This document shows, in pieces, positions 18,466-30,165 of a stretch of DNA of 64,000 nucleotides. Each line of letters begins with the position of its first letter. Position 1 is the first letter of the stretch. The DNA comes from Oncomelania hupensis. Taxonomy: Eukaryota > Mollusca > Gastropoda > Littorinimorpha > Pomatiopsidae. The DNA is taken from positions 31,497,686-31,561,685 of the forward strand of contig CM072511.1 in NCBI GenBank assembly GCA_036898135.1. Reading direction: 5' to 3'. Both the position numbers and the translations under genes were made by a program. Below the pieces are notes generated by a model. The model was not told the origin of the DNA. It searched no databases and saw only the letters and a program-made list of their open reading frames with translations.

Positions 18466-18469
18466 TAAT

Positions 18470-20150
18470 CTTAAACATAATCATTATTAGTTGCTGTCCT
18501 TCGGGGAATAAGGTGTAAATAAGAAAGATTTATCTCTTCTCAGCTGCCTGGTTTGAGTTTATAGAATTGTACCTTTTTAGCCAGAGGATTGCACAATATG
18601 AGGATTGTGTCCTAGACGCTGTCTTTTAACTAAGAAGCGCCTGAAGCATATTTTTAACCAGCTAATGCGCTATTTCATAAGAATCGATTACCATTACGTG
18701 AACGTTCTTTTGCTCTTCGACAGTATGATTTATGTGAGTGAATATTATTCCAATGAACGCACACTCAAAAGATTTGTATACTGGGACCGACATTATTACA
18801 ACTTCCTTTCTGGCAGGAAATCCGACAAAGCACAATGCGGTTGCTAATTTGCTAATTAGCTGAATCAATCATTCCCTCTGTTGCTCGTGTTCGTCAGCTT
18901 TTTGGGAATTTCTTCTAGCTTAGTAACTTTCTCGTTAAGGAGTGGACATCAGTGAAATTGATGACATATTTCCCGCCTTGCACCGCTGACAGAACCGACT
19001 GTTGCGCAGGGGAAGCTTTGCAGCTGCGACCGTTATTTCATAATATAATAATTTACGTCATGCGCCTTTCTCCTCAATCAGACTTAAAGAGCGGCGATCT
19101 GTAATAAACATACACATTCACATGTTACACGCATTCATGAGTTTCAGATACCCCAACGAGTACAAATCATCATTTTTGTGAGAGAGAAAACTGAACCCAA
19201 AGTATTTCAGGGAGCGATTGCTTGATTGGCTATTGAAAACGAGACTGAACGTTAGAATTAGAAGAGAGTCAGTCGGGCGAGAGACAGCAAAGAAGAAATA
19301 TCAAATAAAATTGACAGAAATTTCGTTTTTGAGTGAGTCTGTATTTCATCGCTGGGTGGAAGTTAGCGCAAGTCAAAGATACCAACCACAAACAACCAAG
19401 CAAGCAACATCTTACTAATTTGATGACTTAACATGTTGAAATAGACAATAAAACATTGTTTGGAAGCTGTAAATGGACAGTTCTATATGCAACGCGCTGC
19501 ACGCTGTAAAGAGAAGATAGTGAAATTAAGTAGCATGATGCTGTGATTGTAGTACCACGAATACTTTGCTGGCTGCGGAGTCATGATAAGTAACATCAAC
19601 GAGGCAACATTCATTCATTGTTGGTATAGTACTTGACTTGCCTCTATCTCGGAGCTACTTGTCCGTCCTTATCAAGAGCAGGCACGGTGACAGCCTCGTG
19701 GCTGTTTGCTGGTGTTAAGATCCTGGCTCTCGAGAGGCGCGATCACAGTGTTACAGGACATTGGAAAGTACGCTTCTGTTTATCGCAATATCTGTCTTAC
19801 AAGTCCCTCAATCAGTCAGGTGAACGGGAAAAATGAGGGACGAAGCAACAAGACATCTCCATCAGCCCGCTCTGTCAAGAGCCTTTGTGAACAACTCCGG
19901 CTATAACTTTAATTGTCCACTCCTTGACATTTTCTAACCGGCAATGCATGGTTCACGAGTTCTCTTCGAAAATGGTAAAGGACCAGAAAGCATGGAGATA
20001 GAGGTTATCCTATACCTTATTTAGTCTTTCACAAAATAGTTCTGAACTCTAATAGTCAGTGTGCGCGACCTGAAGTTGGAAGAAGTGTATGTCAAGTTTT
20101 GATTTCTATTACTGGCCGACAGAGGTCAGCTTTACGTAAGTTGCGTCGGG
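18470..20150. other. No recognised feature
   Basis: Mixed-composition spacer between LOXL and the GPCR gene. Small ORFs here lack domains, splice support or homology that I recognise. Confidence 0.5.
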
Positions 20151-20153
20151 AGG

Positions 20154-20156
<3 letters not shown>

Positions 20157-20221
<65 letters not shown>

Positions 20222-20239
20222 GTCGTCGTCGTCGTCGTC
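20157..20239. repeat. (ATC)n/(GTC)n microsatellite
   Basis: ATC triplets passing into GTC triplets. Confidence 0.95.
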
Positions 20240-20407
20240 ATCGCAATGACGTTTGTCCTTCTTGTGAACTCCCATCACCGCCACCTAGTCCCCACCCGCC
20301 CACAGCAACAGATTCAAAAATAACATTACAACGAATGAACTGTTCCTTTATATATATCAAATGCATGTATAAACTGAAAGAGTTTCTCCAGGCGCTGGTC
20401 ATATATA

Positions 20408-20582
<175 letters not shown>

Positions 20583-21956
20583 AATGCATGTATAAACTCA
20601 AAGAGTCGAAAACAGGCTGCTTGAAGCAGCAAAACCACCACCATCACCACCACCACCATCAACAACCACAACAAAAGCAAAAGTGCGAAGTAAAACAATT
20701 GCTCGTACGTGCCATTGTCCAACCTCATTCCCACCCACTCCATGACCGGCAGCGTCTTAAGTCTTGAGAGAGGGCACACTTCTTCAAGAGGTCATGACAC
20801 GGCCCAACAAGTATCAGAGATCATAGAGGATTGCGCACACTAGCAAAGATTTTAACGCAGTCTCTTTCAGCAAGCAGGCCTAGGCGCAGAATTTCGAAGG
20901 TTCAGAGATCTGTTTGGTCCAGAACCTTCGCTGTCCAGAACCTTCGCTGCAAGATGTAGTTTAGTTCCCCTCTTCCACCCTTATAGGTTTCTTCTTGAGT
21001 CCTCTTCAGTTTGGTTTGGTCTTTGCAACCTAAATAATATATTTTGACAAAGCATCGATGTAACTGAATCAAAGTTAAAGGTGTTGCTGGTTGTGTGTGT
21101 GGGTGTGTGTGCGTGTGGGTGTGTGTGGAGTGGGGGGTGGGTGGGTGCTGAAGCAGAATAAACTTGACTGAGAACTCTGAACTGTGGGGCCCTGCCTCTT
21201 CTAGTCTCGAATGCTCTGATACTTTTACGGTATGGAAGAGGTAGAGAGGAAATGAAGAAAAAAGTGCAGTCCTGCTGCCGTTTGATTGGCCGGAAGGGCA
21301 GCGCATGAGCACTGGACTTGCAGGAAGAGCGACCTTTACAGTATACGGACGACACTAGACGACAGTTCATTGTTCATTCGTGTCAACGCTTCCTTTTTTG
21401 TCGTACAGACGTGTTCCAGTCACGGTATTTTGTTGTTCGTGAGAAGGCATACTAGCTGAGCAGTGGAAATTAAATACCTAACTGTTTGAAAATGATCGAT
21501 TCTTTACTCAAAGAGGCTGTGGTGTTTTCAAAACAATTCTTCAGTTAGACTGACTACATGATTCATGGGTGGATCTTATATGATTGTATGGGTGGAATTC
21601 CTTCGTCGGGTATGGCGTTTCTGGTTATCGACTATTTAACCAACAATGGTGTACCTTCGATCTTCAAACCTATACTTCAAATATATGCAAGTTTTTACAG
21701 TATAGCACTGCATTTTTCTGTGTGTCTGTGTGACTGACAGCTTCTGGAAGAAGCTCTGTTGCCAAGCAATGCTTCGCCTACTCCTTGCTTGATATTTGGA
21801 CGCAATGCAAAGGGCTGTACCTGCAGTTTATGAGAATCGGAAGAGAAAACAATAGAAGGTCTGCAAACCATAGCAAAGGGGTCTAGGACCAAATAATTAT
21901 CTTTGAAGTTATGTTGTCATCTTTTAATGCGAACAGAACTTAATTTTCACCCAGAC

Positions 21957-22265
21957 ATAATGATGATGATGATGTCCATTTATAGCGCGCGTGTCTTCAT
22001 CCAGTGGGATGGCCGATACAAGATCTAACTCAAACCGCCCGAGGTGCCCTTTTGCAGCCTTTGGGCGCATAGTCTGACGCCCGGACGACTGAGCACAGTC
22101 CTGTGCGACCGGGAGTTGGGAGAAGGGACCTTGTGCGTGCTGGGTTTGTTTATATAGCTGACACCCACCCGTCTAGGACATGAGCGTCATGATCTTTAAC
22201 GTCCATGCGATGAAAGGCGTGCTTGCACTAAACCTCGGTTTATACTCTCATCCGCAGGAGACTGC
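21957..22265 (-). mobile_element. V-SINE-like repeat, head-less copy
   Basis: Minus-sense copy of the repeat at 48640-49082: ggatctaactcaa-type, cctttgggcgcatagtctga, ccgtctaggacatgagcgtc and ctcggtttatactctcatcc are shared. Confidence 0.75.
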
Positions 22266-22579
22266 TAGAATATAAGCAACTGATCGTATTGAAATTACCG
22301 AAATGTTCCCTCTTGCATTTGTGTGTGTAAGCTGATGGAATTACATGATCAAACTTTAGTCTCAACACTGACTATTAACTGTAGGCCTACATGCGATTTT
22401 AATACGTCAGCTAAACGACACTCTTCCAGCTTAGAAATTTCTTCGTCCAAAATAGAGATGCTTCTTCAGAACCATTACCAGAGATCGCAAACTTCAGAGG
22501 ATCACCATATGGAATTTTGTTAAATTATCATTTGATCATTATCATTTAGTATTTCATTGATTTCCAAAACAAACAAAAA

Positions 22580-22812
22580 ATGAATTTTCCGAGTCTTCTG
22601 AATCGATCCTATCTATTCTGCATCGATCATGAGCTGGGATGGGGCAACAGAACCTATTTCACCTGGTTCTCAGAGTTCAAACCCAGCATGGAAACTGGGG
22701 GATCCACGTCACACGCGAGATGGCTTACATCCATGGTTGAGAGTAGCGTGTTAGTCTTACTCTTCGTGTTGTCCACGCTCACGAATGGAACAGTTTTCTA
22801 CACTTTATGCAG
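22580..22812 (+). CDS. FFAR4-like GPCR exon 1 (N-terminus, TM1)
   Basis: ATG at 22580 in an A-rich context; donor gtgagc at 22813. It encodes GNRTYFTWFSEFK and TM1 (VESSVLVLLFVLSTLTNG). An upstream non-coding exon cannot be excluded. Confidence 0.82.
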
Positions 22813-25800
22813 GTGAGCTCATTATGATAGTGAAGTAGGCTTACTTAAATTTGGTTTTAGAGAGGTTTTAGTTTAGTTATTCATTGCTTACAAGATTCAG
22901 CGGACTGCAAAGAGCCGAATCAGGATGACAAAATCAAGACCATAACTTGGCTGAAAGAGGACTCACCCCCGATCCGCACAAAAGATCCGCCGAAACAACC
23001 CCAGTGGCAACACTGAAGGCACTCCACCAGCCGGTCACTGTACAACAAAGGCATCCAATGCAGGGGACGCAGAGGCTATACTCCAAGTCATCGAACCCCC
23101 GCTCACAAAAACAAAACAGAACACAAACATCGCCACAAAATATCAACAAAACACATACATTTGGCAGAAAGCGTCCAATATTCCCAAGCTGATAAAACAG
23201 ACCTCACACACAAATGAGGAGTTTGTCCCGGAGGAGTTTTCAAGAAAAAAGGTGGGTGACTGGTCTAGCAAACAAGATGGTATAGTAGATTGATAGAACA
23301 GAGGAGGAATGAGAAAGAACAAATGAGAAAGACAGCGACAGTGGGAATTTAAAGCATTAAATTTCCAGAAAGTGGGGATACTAATTATACAGAACCCCCC
23401 GGCTTCCCCACAGGGGATTTAGTTAGATAAGCTTAGTTATGAAATTTCTATCATTCGGTGGTGTTCTTTAAGATATTTATTTATTCTCTTTTTTAGTTTT
23501 TGTTGGTTTGCTTGTTTTTTGTTTTGGTTTTTTTCCCTTCTTTCGTTATTTATTTCTGTTTGTGTTGTTGTTGTTGTTGTTGTTGTTGTTGAAGTTGTAT
23601 GATGATAATGATGATGATGCTGTTTCTGTTGCTGCTGCTACTGCTGCAGCTGCTGCTGCTGCTGCTGATGATGATGATGTTTATGATTAGCCTCGTCGTC
23701 GATATAATTACAAATAAATTACATATTAAAGATTGTGCTGTGGCGGTAGTGGTAGTGGTAGCTGTTGCTGACGAATACAATCAAAACAATGGTAAAACAA
23801 AAGTTAATTTTTATCTGAACTCTGTTACGCAATACAATAAGGAAATTTATTTTAGTTTGTTTAGTTTAATTTTAATTTAGTTTGTTTTGTTTTTGTTTTT
23901 ATTTTGTTTGTATTATATTGTGTTTATTTTATTTTATTTTATTTTAATTAATTAATTAATTTCTGTATTTGTGTATTTATTTATCTATTTATGTGCAGCA
24001 ACCGGCGCCTTCGGACAGTGACGAACTACTTGGTCTGCAACTTGACTCTAGCTGACGGCTGTTTTACCCTATGTTGTCCGTTAGTGGCCGTGGTCAGGTT
24101 CACTGGTGCGTGGACACTGGGCAGTTTTGCCTGCAAGACGGTCATCTACCTCAGGTATGTCTCTTGGAGATTCAGCATTTACTTATTGATACTTTGGCAC
24201 CTTTGCCACTGACATTGTAAGGGACGTAAACTTCGAAATGCATTTTTACATGACATTGCGTTGTTGTAATTCAAGTTTATGACAATCTTGTAATTATTGT
24301 TGCTGCACTTGGTATTTCTACTATTAACTGTTGTTCACCTGTGTAACCGTTCATATTTACTCACGATATTTATTTAGTTACTATACTCATATTAGACTTA
24401 CTTTGATTTGTTTGTCTTTAAAAGCAATTAGGCCTATATGATACTGAAGTAGTCGTATTTTTGTTTAATGTCGTCAAAATAATAATTATCGTGTTTTGTT
24501 TTTGTCGTCGGGTAGTGACCCCATAATTGAATAAATGTAATTGGATATCCCCCTGATGCAGTATTCTAAACCAAAACTCTTCTGATTGTCTTTCGTGAGT
24601 GCGCAAGCTTTTAACTTGAAATCCCCCAAAGTCATGCTCCTTCCTGGTTAATATTTGGGCTCTGAATATAGCTGGTGACTGCACGATCTAATGTCCGTTG
24701 AGTGTTCTCGTAAACTGTGAATTTCATAACTTATCCCTATAAGTTTTGTTCCTTTCGGGGTGGTGTATGGTGGATTCTGCAGCGCGATCTTATAATTTAT
24801 GTTTCAACTTAAAATTAGTAGATGGATTTTGGAAGACGTGTAAGCAATGATGATATATTACGTATCAGAAAACATTCTAAGTACTATGACAAAGTAAAAT
24901 GAAGTGGAATTGTTAACCCTTTTGCTTCGTTATAAATTAATTGTATACATGATTTATTAATGGCTTCTGTACGTTGTATATGTTTTGATTATTTAAATGT
25001 ACTGTTGTAAAAGTGTGCATAAAGGCCTAAGACATTATTATAAGACTATTTATTCACCACGTAAAACATTACAAGGATTTGGGCGTGATATGGCGACAAT
25101 AAAATACTTGCATACTTGTTCATCATCAGTACTTTACAGCGCAAGTTCATCTGACGAATTAAAACATTGAAGCAGCAACAAACATGTATGACTTATGTCG
25201 CCAATCTTTGTAAATTCCAGTGTGGTATGTGGCTTCGTGACCATCTGGACACTGACCCTGATCAGCATTGACCGCTACATGTGTATCGTCCGCAGCAGTA
25301 AACGTCGCATCACGCCTCCCGTTGCCTTGGTGCTAATCGCTGTTGTGTGGGTCCTGACACTCATTGCCTTCACACCGCTGCTTCTCTATTTTGTCGTAAA
25401 GGTATTATTGTAGTTTTCTTTTTAAATTTAATGACAAAGCGAGCGTAGCAGAATGGAGAACCCATATAATATCGTCTGCAGCAAACACTCGCCGCCGCAT
25501 CACTTAAAAAATATATATAATCAACCGACACACCACGTTTTCACAGTATTTTTGTGAAGAAAGATTTTTTGACTTGACTTAACTCTTGCTGCCTGCCTTG
25601 ATCCTCTCATCGCTCTTGCGTCGACTTTAACTGACAGGCTTGAAAGTCAACCCAAATTTATCCTCGTAGATATATGTTTGTTTGCTTTTTTTTTTTTTTT
25701 TTTTTAGTTTTAGTTTAGTTTATTCAAAATCTTCGGGCCTCCGGCCCCTAGAATTTAAGGTCAATTACAATATTATGCACACATACAAAACAAATAGTTT

Positions 25801-27557
25801 GCAGATAATGTTTACATCAAACAAGGACTAATTTTCATCCGCCCTCCTTCATTGGTAGTTTTCAGGTTAGCTCAAAACTATTATAAAATTCTGTTCTAAT
25901 TTTTAACGCATTAAATGTAAATACACACAACCTCCTAATTTGAAAAATACATGCTTTTTGTAAAAGAATAACGCAAGACTGTACAGGAAAAGTCAGGTAT
26001 TTTGCTCGGACTGCATCATACAAAGGACAATGAAGAAGAAAATGATCTTCATCCTCCAGAACGTTACAACATGCACAAAGTGTATTGCTGTTGTTAACAA
26101 ATGTTAATTTGAAAAATGACGCATTTAATGGCAGTACACCAAGTCGTAATTTAATTAAACAGTCCCTAAAACATTTAATGTCAACAGATTCAAAATACTT
26201 TTCCCGATTCAAAAATAGTTTTGAATTGCCTAAATCTTTTATATGTATCCTTGTTCATCACCGAGGTGCTCCATTCTTGAATAAATACATCAGACAGTCT
26301 TTGCTTGAACATTGAAAGAAAACTCCGTTCACAGCCAACACCTTGCTGTATCCAAGCATAACCAAAGCCTAGCTTAAACAAGGTATTTTTTACCAGTGTT
26401 ACCCAACATGTCTTTCCCCTCTCGTCTAAAATCATCAGCATTTGGTACGCCTGTTTTGGTAATCTTGTTGCATCTAATGTTAATAATTTCAGCCAATAGC
26501 GAATACATCTGGCTGCGCTATTAATATATACAGGATAACGTCCAGTCTCTCCATAGACAAACTTATTTGGCACTCTGAGGGGAACATTCATAAACCTTTT
26601 ACATGCTAATGTATGTACCTTCTCAATATTTTCTAGTCTATGAAGCCCCCACATTTCTGATGCATACAACAAGACTGACTGGACTTGTGTATCAAAAATC
26701 CGAAAAAAACAGCTTTTAGATATATCACTAAGTTTGCTAATATGTTTAACACACTCAATACATGCACGTTTTCCCTTAACTGCTAGAGCATCAACACCTT
26801 TCTTGATACTCATTTTAGTCGTAAAAACAAAACTGTTTGTTTGCTTTGTTTGTTTGTTTGTTTTGCTTTTAATTAATCGATCCTACTTCTTTTGCCTGGT
26901 TCTCCTAGTTCAGACCCAGCGTGGAAGCAATAGTTGTGATGTACGCTAATAATGGACTTGTAAGACTTACTCTGTCGGTGTAACTAGGAATAACTGTGGT
27001 GAACCTCAACAAAAATGCGTCTGAAGGGATGTTTAACTGTCATGGTCAAAAGGAGCTCGTGGTAGATGAATGGAATACTGTGCAAAGCAGTTGGTGCGTG
27101 TCGGTCCTTGTAAGATTTGTAAATGTAGCCTAAGTCTATTGTAGTTAACTGCATCTGCGTCTTCTATCACGCTGCAAGACCGCTGCCACGTCAAAGTCGA
27201 TGAATGTAATTTGTTTTGGGTATAATTTGTGTCACTAAAATGTAGGACTATTATCAAGTAATAGCCGTCACTCGAATATGAATGATGGTATTTTTTTGTA
27301 TACCGCGTGAATGTCGTTGTGATCATTTTAGATCTAATGATAACATCGTAATGCAGGACTGTCCCTATGGCAACGGTGTAGTGTCCATCTGTACCTTGGG
27401 CTGGCCTCGTACTCCAGGCATCTTCGTCTCAATCATCTTCACCTCCATCGTCTGTGGCCTAGGTTTCATCGTCCCCGTCGTCACCCTCGTCGTCAGTCAC
27501 GCCGCCATCTTCATCAAAGTGCGCAAGGTCAGCTCCTGCTCATGATTATTTGAAAAC

Positions 27558-27640
<83 letters not shown>

Positions 27641-27643
27641 AAT

Positions 27644-27693
<50 letters not shown>

Positions 27694-30127
27694 CATTAGC
27701 ACTATGACACTTGACATTAATCTCAGTAACTGTACACATTCATTTCCATGGTTGATAGCAGATGATAGTTCGCATAGTACAACAAAGAAATCAGTGTGGT
27801 GAAAATGTCCGAGGCCTGATTCCTTTGTGTTACACGATTATCAATAATCCGTGGACACCTTGTCATTTTAATATTTTAGCAAACGTAATTGTTGACCATA
27901 TAGTAAAGAGTGCTGCATTTTCAGACGAATCACTTAAATTATTTTTCAACTTGACAACAAATGAAATTAATAATCAAATAAAACGATGTGTTTGGAATCA
28001 GTGGAATGAGAAATACAGACGAGATGTCATTGAAAAACACTATTTTGATACAACAACAATGATAAATCAATTCATACACGATTCTTGAATCTTGATATGT
28101 TAAACTCGAATTCGTTTACCCACGCAGCCTGTTCATTCAGCAACAAGGCAGGAGTCGTCCTATAAAGATCTCCAACTTCATTCAGCAAACATCAACTGCA
28201 TACAAGATCGCTTTCCAAAAATTACTCAAAGAATCACTTCTGGCAAACAGACTTATATAGGCTTTCAACAATCCAGAGAAACATCGAACATTCCAGAATG
28301 ACCCAATAACACCCAATCAAAATAACACTCGTCATCGGAACTACGCACTCTCTTACGGCATAGAATGTTTACAAATTTACAGGATTCGACTACCTATCGC
28401 CAGAAAGACCTAAAACATTCGATCGAAAATAAAAAAGCAAATCCAGAAAGTCCTCCACGATACTACAACAATATCGATCGACGAAAATTATCACCAATCT
28501 TTCTCTAGCAACAGCACAAAATCAAATCAAAAGTAAATACATGCTATTATTGCAAGCTTTGCAAATCAAAATGTTCGGAACTAGAATCTTGCGCCTCTCA
28601 ATTAATGAAAGTGGGTGCATGTCTGGGGTTCATTGGTTTTTTTTATGTCTAGCGATGTTATCACATTGTACTGCAGGCTTTGCCATTGCTACAAACTTGA
28701 CCTCATCATATTAAGCCAATATGAACAAGGAATAAGTAGGCTACTTTGATCTGTGATCAGAGAGCAAATTAGTTATGCTTGTTGCATATAACCTAACCAG
28801 TCGTTGTTCTTCTTTCATACAGGTGCAGATAGCCATGAGCAGTCATCGACAACGACAATTTTCAACTTCGGACGCTAATCTGTTCGCTACCCACGCCCCA
28901 TGGGACCGCCACCACAACAACGGGTTCACTATCGCCAGCAATCTCAACGATCGTGTTTTCTCCTCCAGCGGAAGCACCGGGGTGAAGCAGAAGTGGCCTC
29001 TGACCTCCCACCTTCGTCGTGCCAACGCGGTGCATAACCTCAACCAACGTGGCGACGCCAGGTGTGAGAGACTGGGTCTGTTCTTGGAGTCCGCGCCCTT
29101 GATGAACATCAGCGTCTGCACCAGCAACCCGTTGCAGAGAAGGCTAGATAATCTAGTGTTGTCCGAGAGCCCAGATACTTCTTCGGGCATAGAAAAGGAT
29201 GCTGGCAGTAGTGACACAGTTACAGCGGTCGGTTTCGTCGCCAGTTCTGCCCTAAAACCTGCAACCTCTGTCGACGTGCTTGCACAGCCAAAAGCCGAGC
29301 AAGGTCAGTCTCTATCCCCCGTACTGCTTGACTCTACCAAGCTGCCGGCTTATATGACCGCCGTGGGCAGCAGCTTCTTCTGTGACCTTAACAAAGAGGG
29401 AGGTTTGTACTACAGCCCCCAAGGGCCCTCCATGTCAGCCAGCGATAAGCAGTCTTACCTCTCCACCATGCAGTCCCCCAACCTGTGGTCCACGAGGCTT
29501 GCTTCAGCCCTGAACGGCACGTTAGAGAGAAGGACCAGAAGGCGCACCATCAGTGTGGCCAACCCCAACAGCAGTGGGAGCGGCGTGAGCCGCGGTAGCA
29601 ACGCCAGCAGCAACTTCAACAGCCTGGGCCGCCAGCGCCAAAAGAGGCGCGAGATCCGCGTTGTGAAGACGCTGTTGCTACTGGTGTTGTTGTTCCTGGT
29701 GATGTGGGCGCCCATCTTCGTCGTTCTTGCCCTGCTCGTCGTCGACGGCTATCAAGACGTCGTGTCATCGTCAATCTTTCTAGGCGCTGCCTGCCTGGCC
29801 TACTGCAACGCCGTCCTCAACCCGCTAGCTTACGGCCTCAGCACGGAGCGCATCAGGATCTATCTCCGCGCCGCCGTCCTCTGTTGCTGCAGCGGGAAGA
29901 AACGGCCTATGAAGTCCGCTCTGACGCCACCACGTGGTAGTCAGAGAGGCAGCGTAGCAGTATGGGGGCCTGAAACATCGTATACTGCGGCTGCTGTATC
30001 ACGTCGCAACAGCCGGAAGGATAGGGCTGCTTCTAATGGGAGGGTAGCTGGTGGATGTTGTCCGAGATCAGTTAATCTTAACGACGACCAACAAAGCTCT
30101 ACACTGCGTGACAACGGCATGGACTAA
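22580..30127 (+). CDS. Class A GPCR, FFAR4/GPR120-like, five exons
   Basis: Predicted plasma-membrane receptor of about 681 residues. Exons are 22580-22812, 23999-24154, 25221-25401, 27357-27527 and 28823-30127, all with GT/AG borders and matching phases. Seen: N-glycosylation site NRT in the N-terminus; TM1 LTNGTVF; TM2 LTLADG; Arg111 in VVRFTGAW, at the place of human FFAR4 Arg99, which binds fatty-acid carboxylates; Cys123 and Cys202 (SICTLGWP) for the usual disulfide; Asp147-Arg148-Tyr149; TM6 MWAP at 541-544; NPLAY at 580-584; and a Cys cluster after TM7. Block-by-block likeness to FFAR4 is strong, but the ligand is inferred. Intracellular loop 3 is about 280 residues against a few tens in vertebrate FFAR4. 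Introns carry R1, LINE and LTR debris. Confidence 0.87.
22866..23412 (-). mobile_element. Interspersed repeat R1, copy 4, in GPCR intron 1
   Basis: Runs from ttattcattgcttacaagat to ggcttccccacaggggattt with all R1 blocks in order. The TATA-like box is degenerate here. The rest of intron 1 (23413-23998) is T-rich low-complexity DNA. Confidence 0.8.
23999..24154 (+). CDS. FFAR4-like GPCR exon 2 (TM2, start of TM3)
   Basis: Acceptor atgtgcag, donor gtatgt. Encodes NYLVCNLTLADGCFT through FACKTVIYL. Confidence 0.88.
24155..25220. other. GPCR intron 2, no recognised insert
   Basis: AT-rich intron sequence. No transposon or RNA gene is recognised. Confidence 0.6.
25221..25401 (+). CDS. FFAR4-like GPCR exon 3 (TM3 end, TM4)
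   Basis: Acceptor attccag, donor gtatta. Contains SIDRYMCIV (DRY) and the TM4 Trp. Confidence 0.9.
25689..26833 (-). mobile_element. 5'-truncated LINE with poly(A) and 14-bp target duplication
   Basis: On the minus strand, frames from 26813 to 25862 encode the post-RT part of a LINE: SVLLYASEMWGL, VHTLACKRFMNV, VYGETGRYPVYI, then after one frameshift a C-terminal zinc knuckle (CACCNVLEDEDHFLLHC). A poly(A) tract (T run at about 25687-25705 on +) ends it. tgtttgtttgcttt occurs on both sides (about 25675-25688 and 26834-26847). It lies antisense in GPCR intron 3. Confidence 0.88.
27357..27527 (+). CDS. FFAR4-like GPCR exon 4 (ECL2, TM5)
   Basis: Acceptor aatgcag, donor gtcagc. Contains SICTLGWPRTPG (ECL2 Cys) and TM5 ending in KVRK. 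Confidence 0.9.
27555..27695. repeat. (AGT)n microsatellite
   Basis: AGT/GTA triplets for about 135 bp with one interruption, in GPCR intron 4, 28 bp after the exon 4 donor. Confidence 0.95.
27762..28088 (+). pseudogene. Possible LINE fragment downstream of RNase H
   Basis: A 108-codon open frame with FFNLTTNEINNQIKRCVWNQ, which resembles the tail region after RNase H in some LINEs. There is no catalytic motif and homology is not certain. It sits in GPCR intron 4 with no splice sites that would add it to the gene. Confidence 0.35.
28094..28600 (-). mobile_element. Decayed remnant of element-1-type LTR
   Basis: Aligns in the same direction as the + strand reading of the 32796-33409 LTR (gaattcgtttacccacgcag, aacatcaactgcatacaa, atcaaatcaaaagtaaata). 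About 70 bp at one end is missing and there are many changes. No target duplication is visible. Confidence 0.65.
28823..30127 (+). CDS. FFAR4-like GPCR exon 5 (long ICL3, TM6, TM7, C-tail)
   Basis: Acceptor catacag at 28822; an in-frame alternative 6 nt later also fits. It encodes about 275 residues of Ser/Asn/Arg-rich loop 3, then REIRVVKTLLL, TM6 with MWAP, TM7 with NPLAY, and a tail rich in Arg and Ser ending at TAA 30125-30127. Confidence 0.9.
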   Translation: MQIAMSSHRQRQFSTSDANLFATHAPWDRHHNNGFTIASNLNDRVFSSSGSTGVKQKWPLTSHLRRANAVHNLNQRGDARCERLGLFLESAPLMNISVCTSNPLQRRLDNLVLSESPDTSSGIEKDAGSSDTVTAVGFVASSALKPATSVDVLAQPKAEQGQSLSPVLLDSTKLPAYMTAVGSSFFCDLNKEGGLYYSPQGPSMSASDKQSYLSTMQSPNLWSTRLASALNGTLERRTRRRTISVANPNSSGSGVSRGSNASSNFNSLGRQRQKRREIRVVKTLLLLVLLFLVMWAPIFVVLALLVVDGYQDVVSSSIFLGAACLAYCNAVLNPLAYGLSTERIRIYLRAAVLCCCSGKKRPMKSALTPPRGSQRGSVAVWGPETSYTAAAVSRRNSRKDRAASNGRVAGGCCPRSVNLNDDQQSSTLRDNGMD

Positions 30128-30165
30128 CTCGGACAAAAACGTCAATGAACAACAATCAATTCAAA

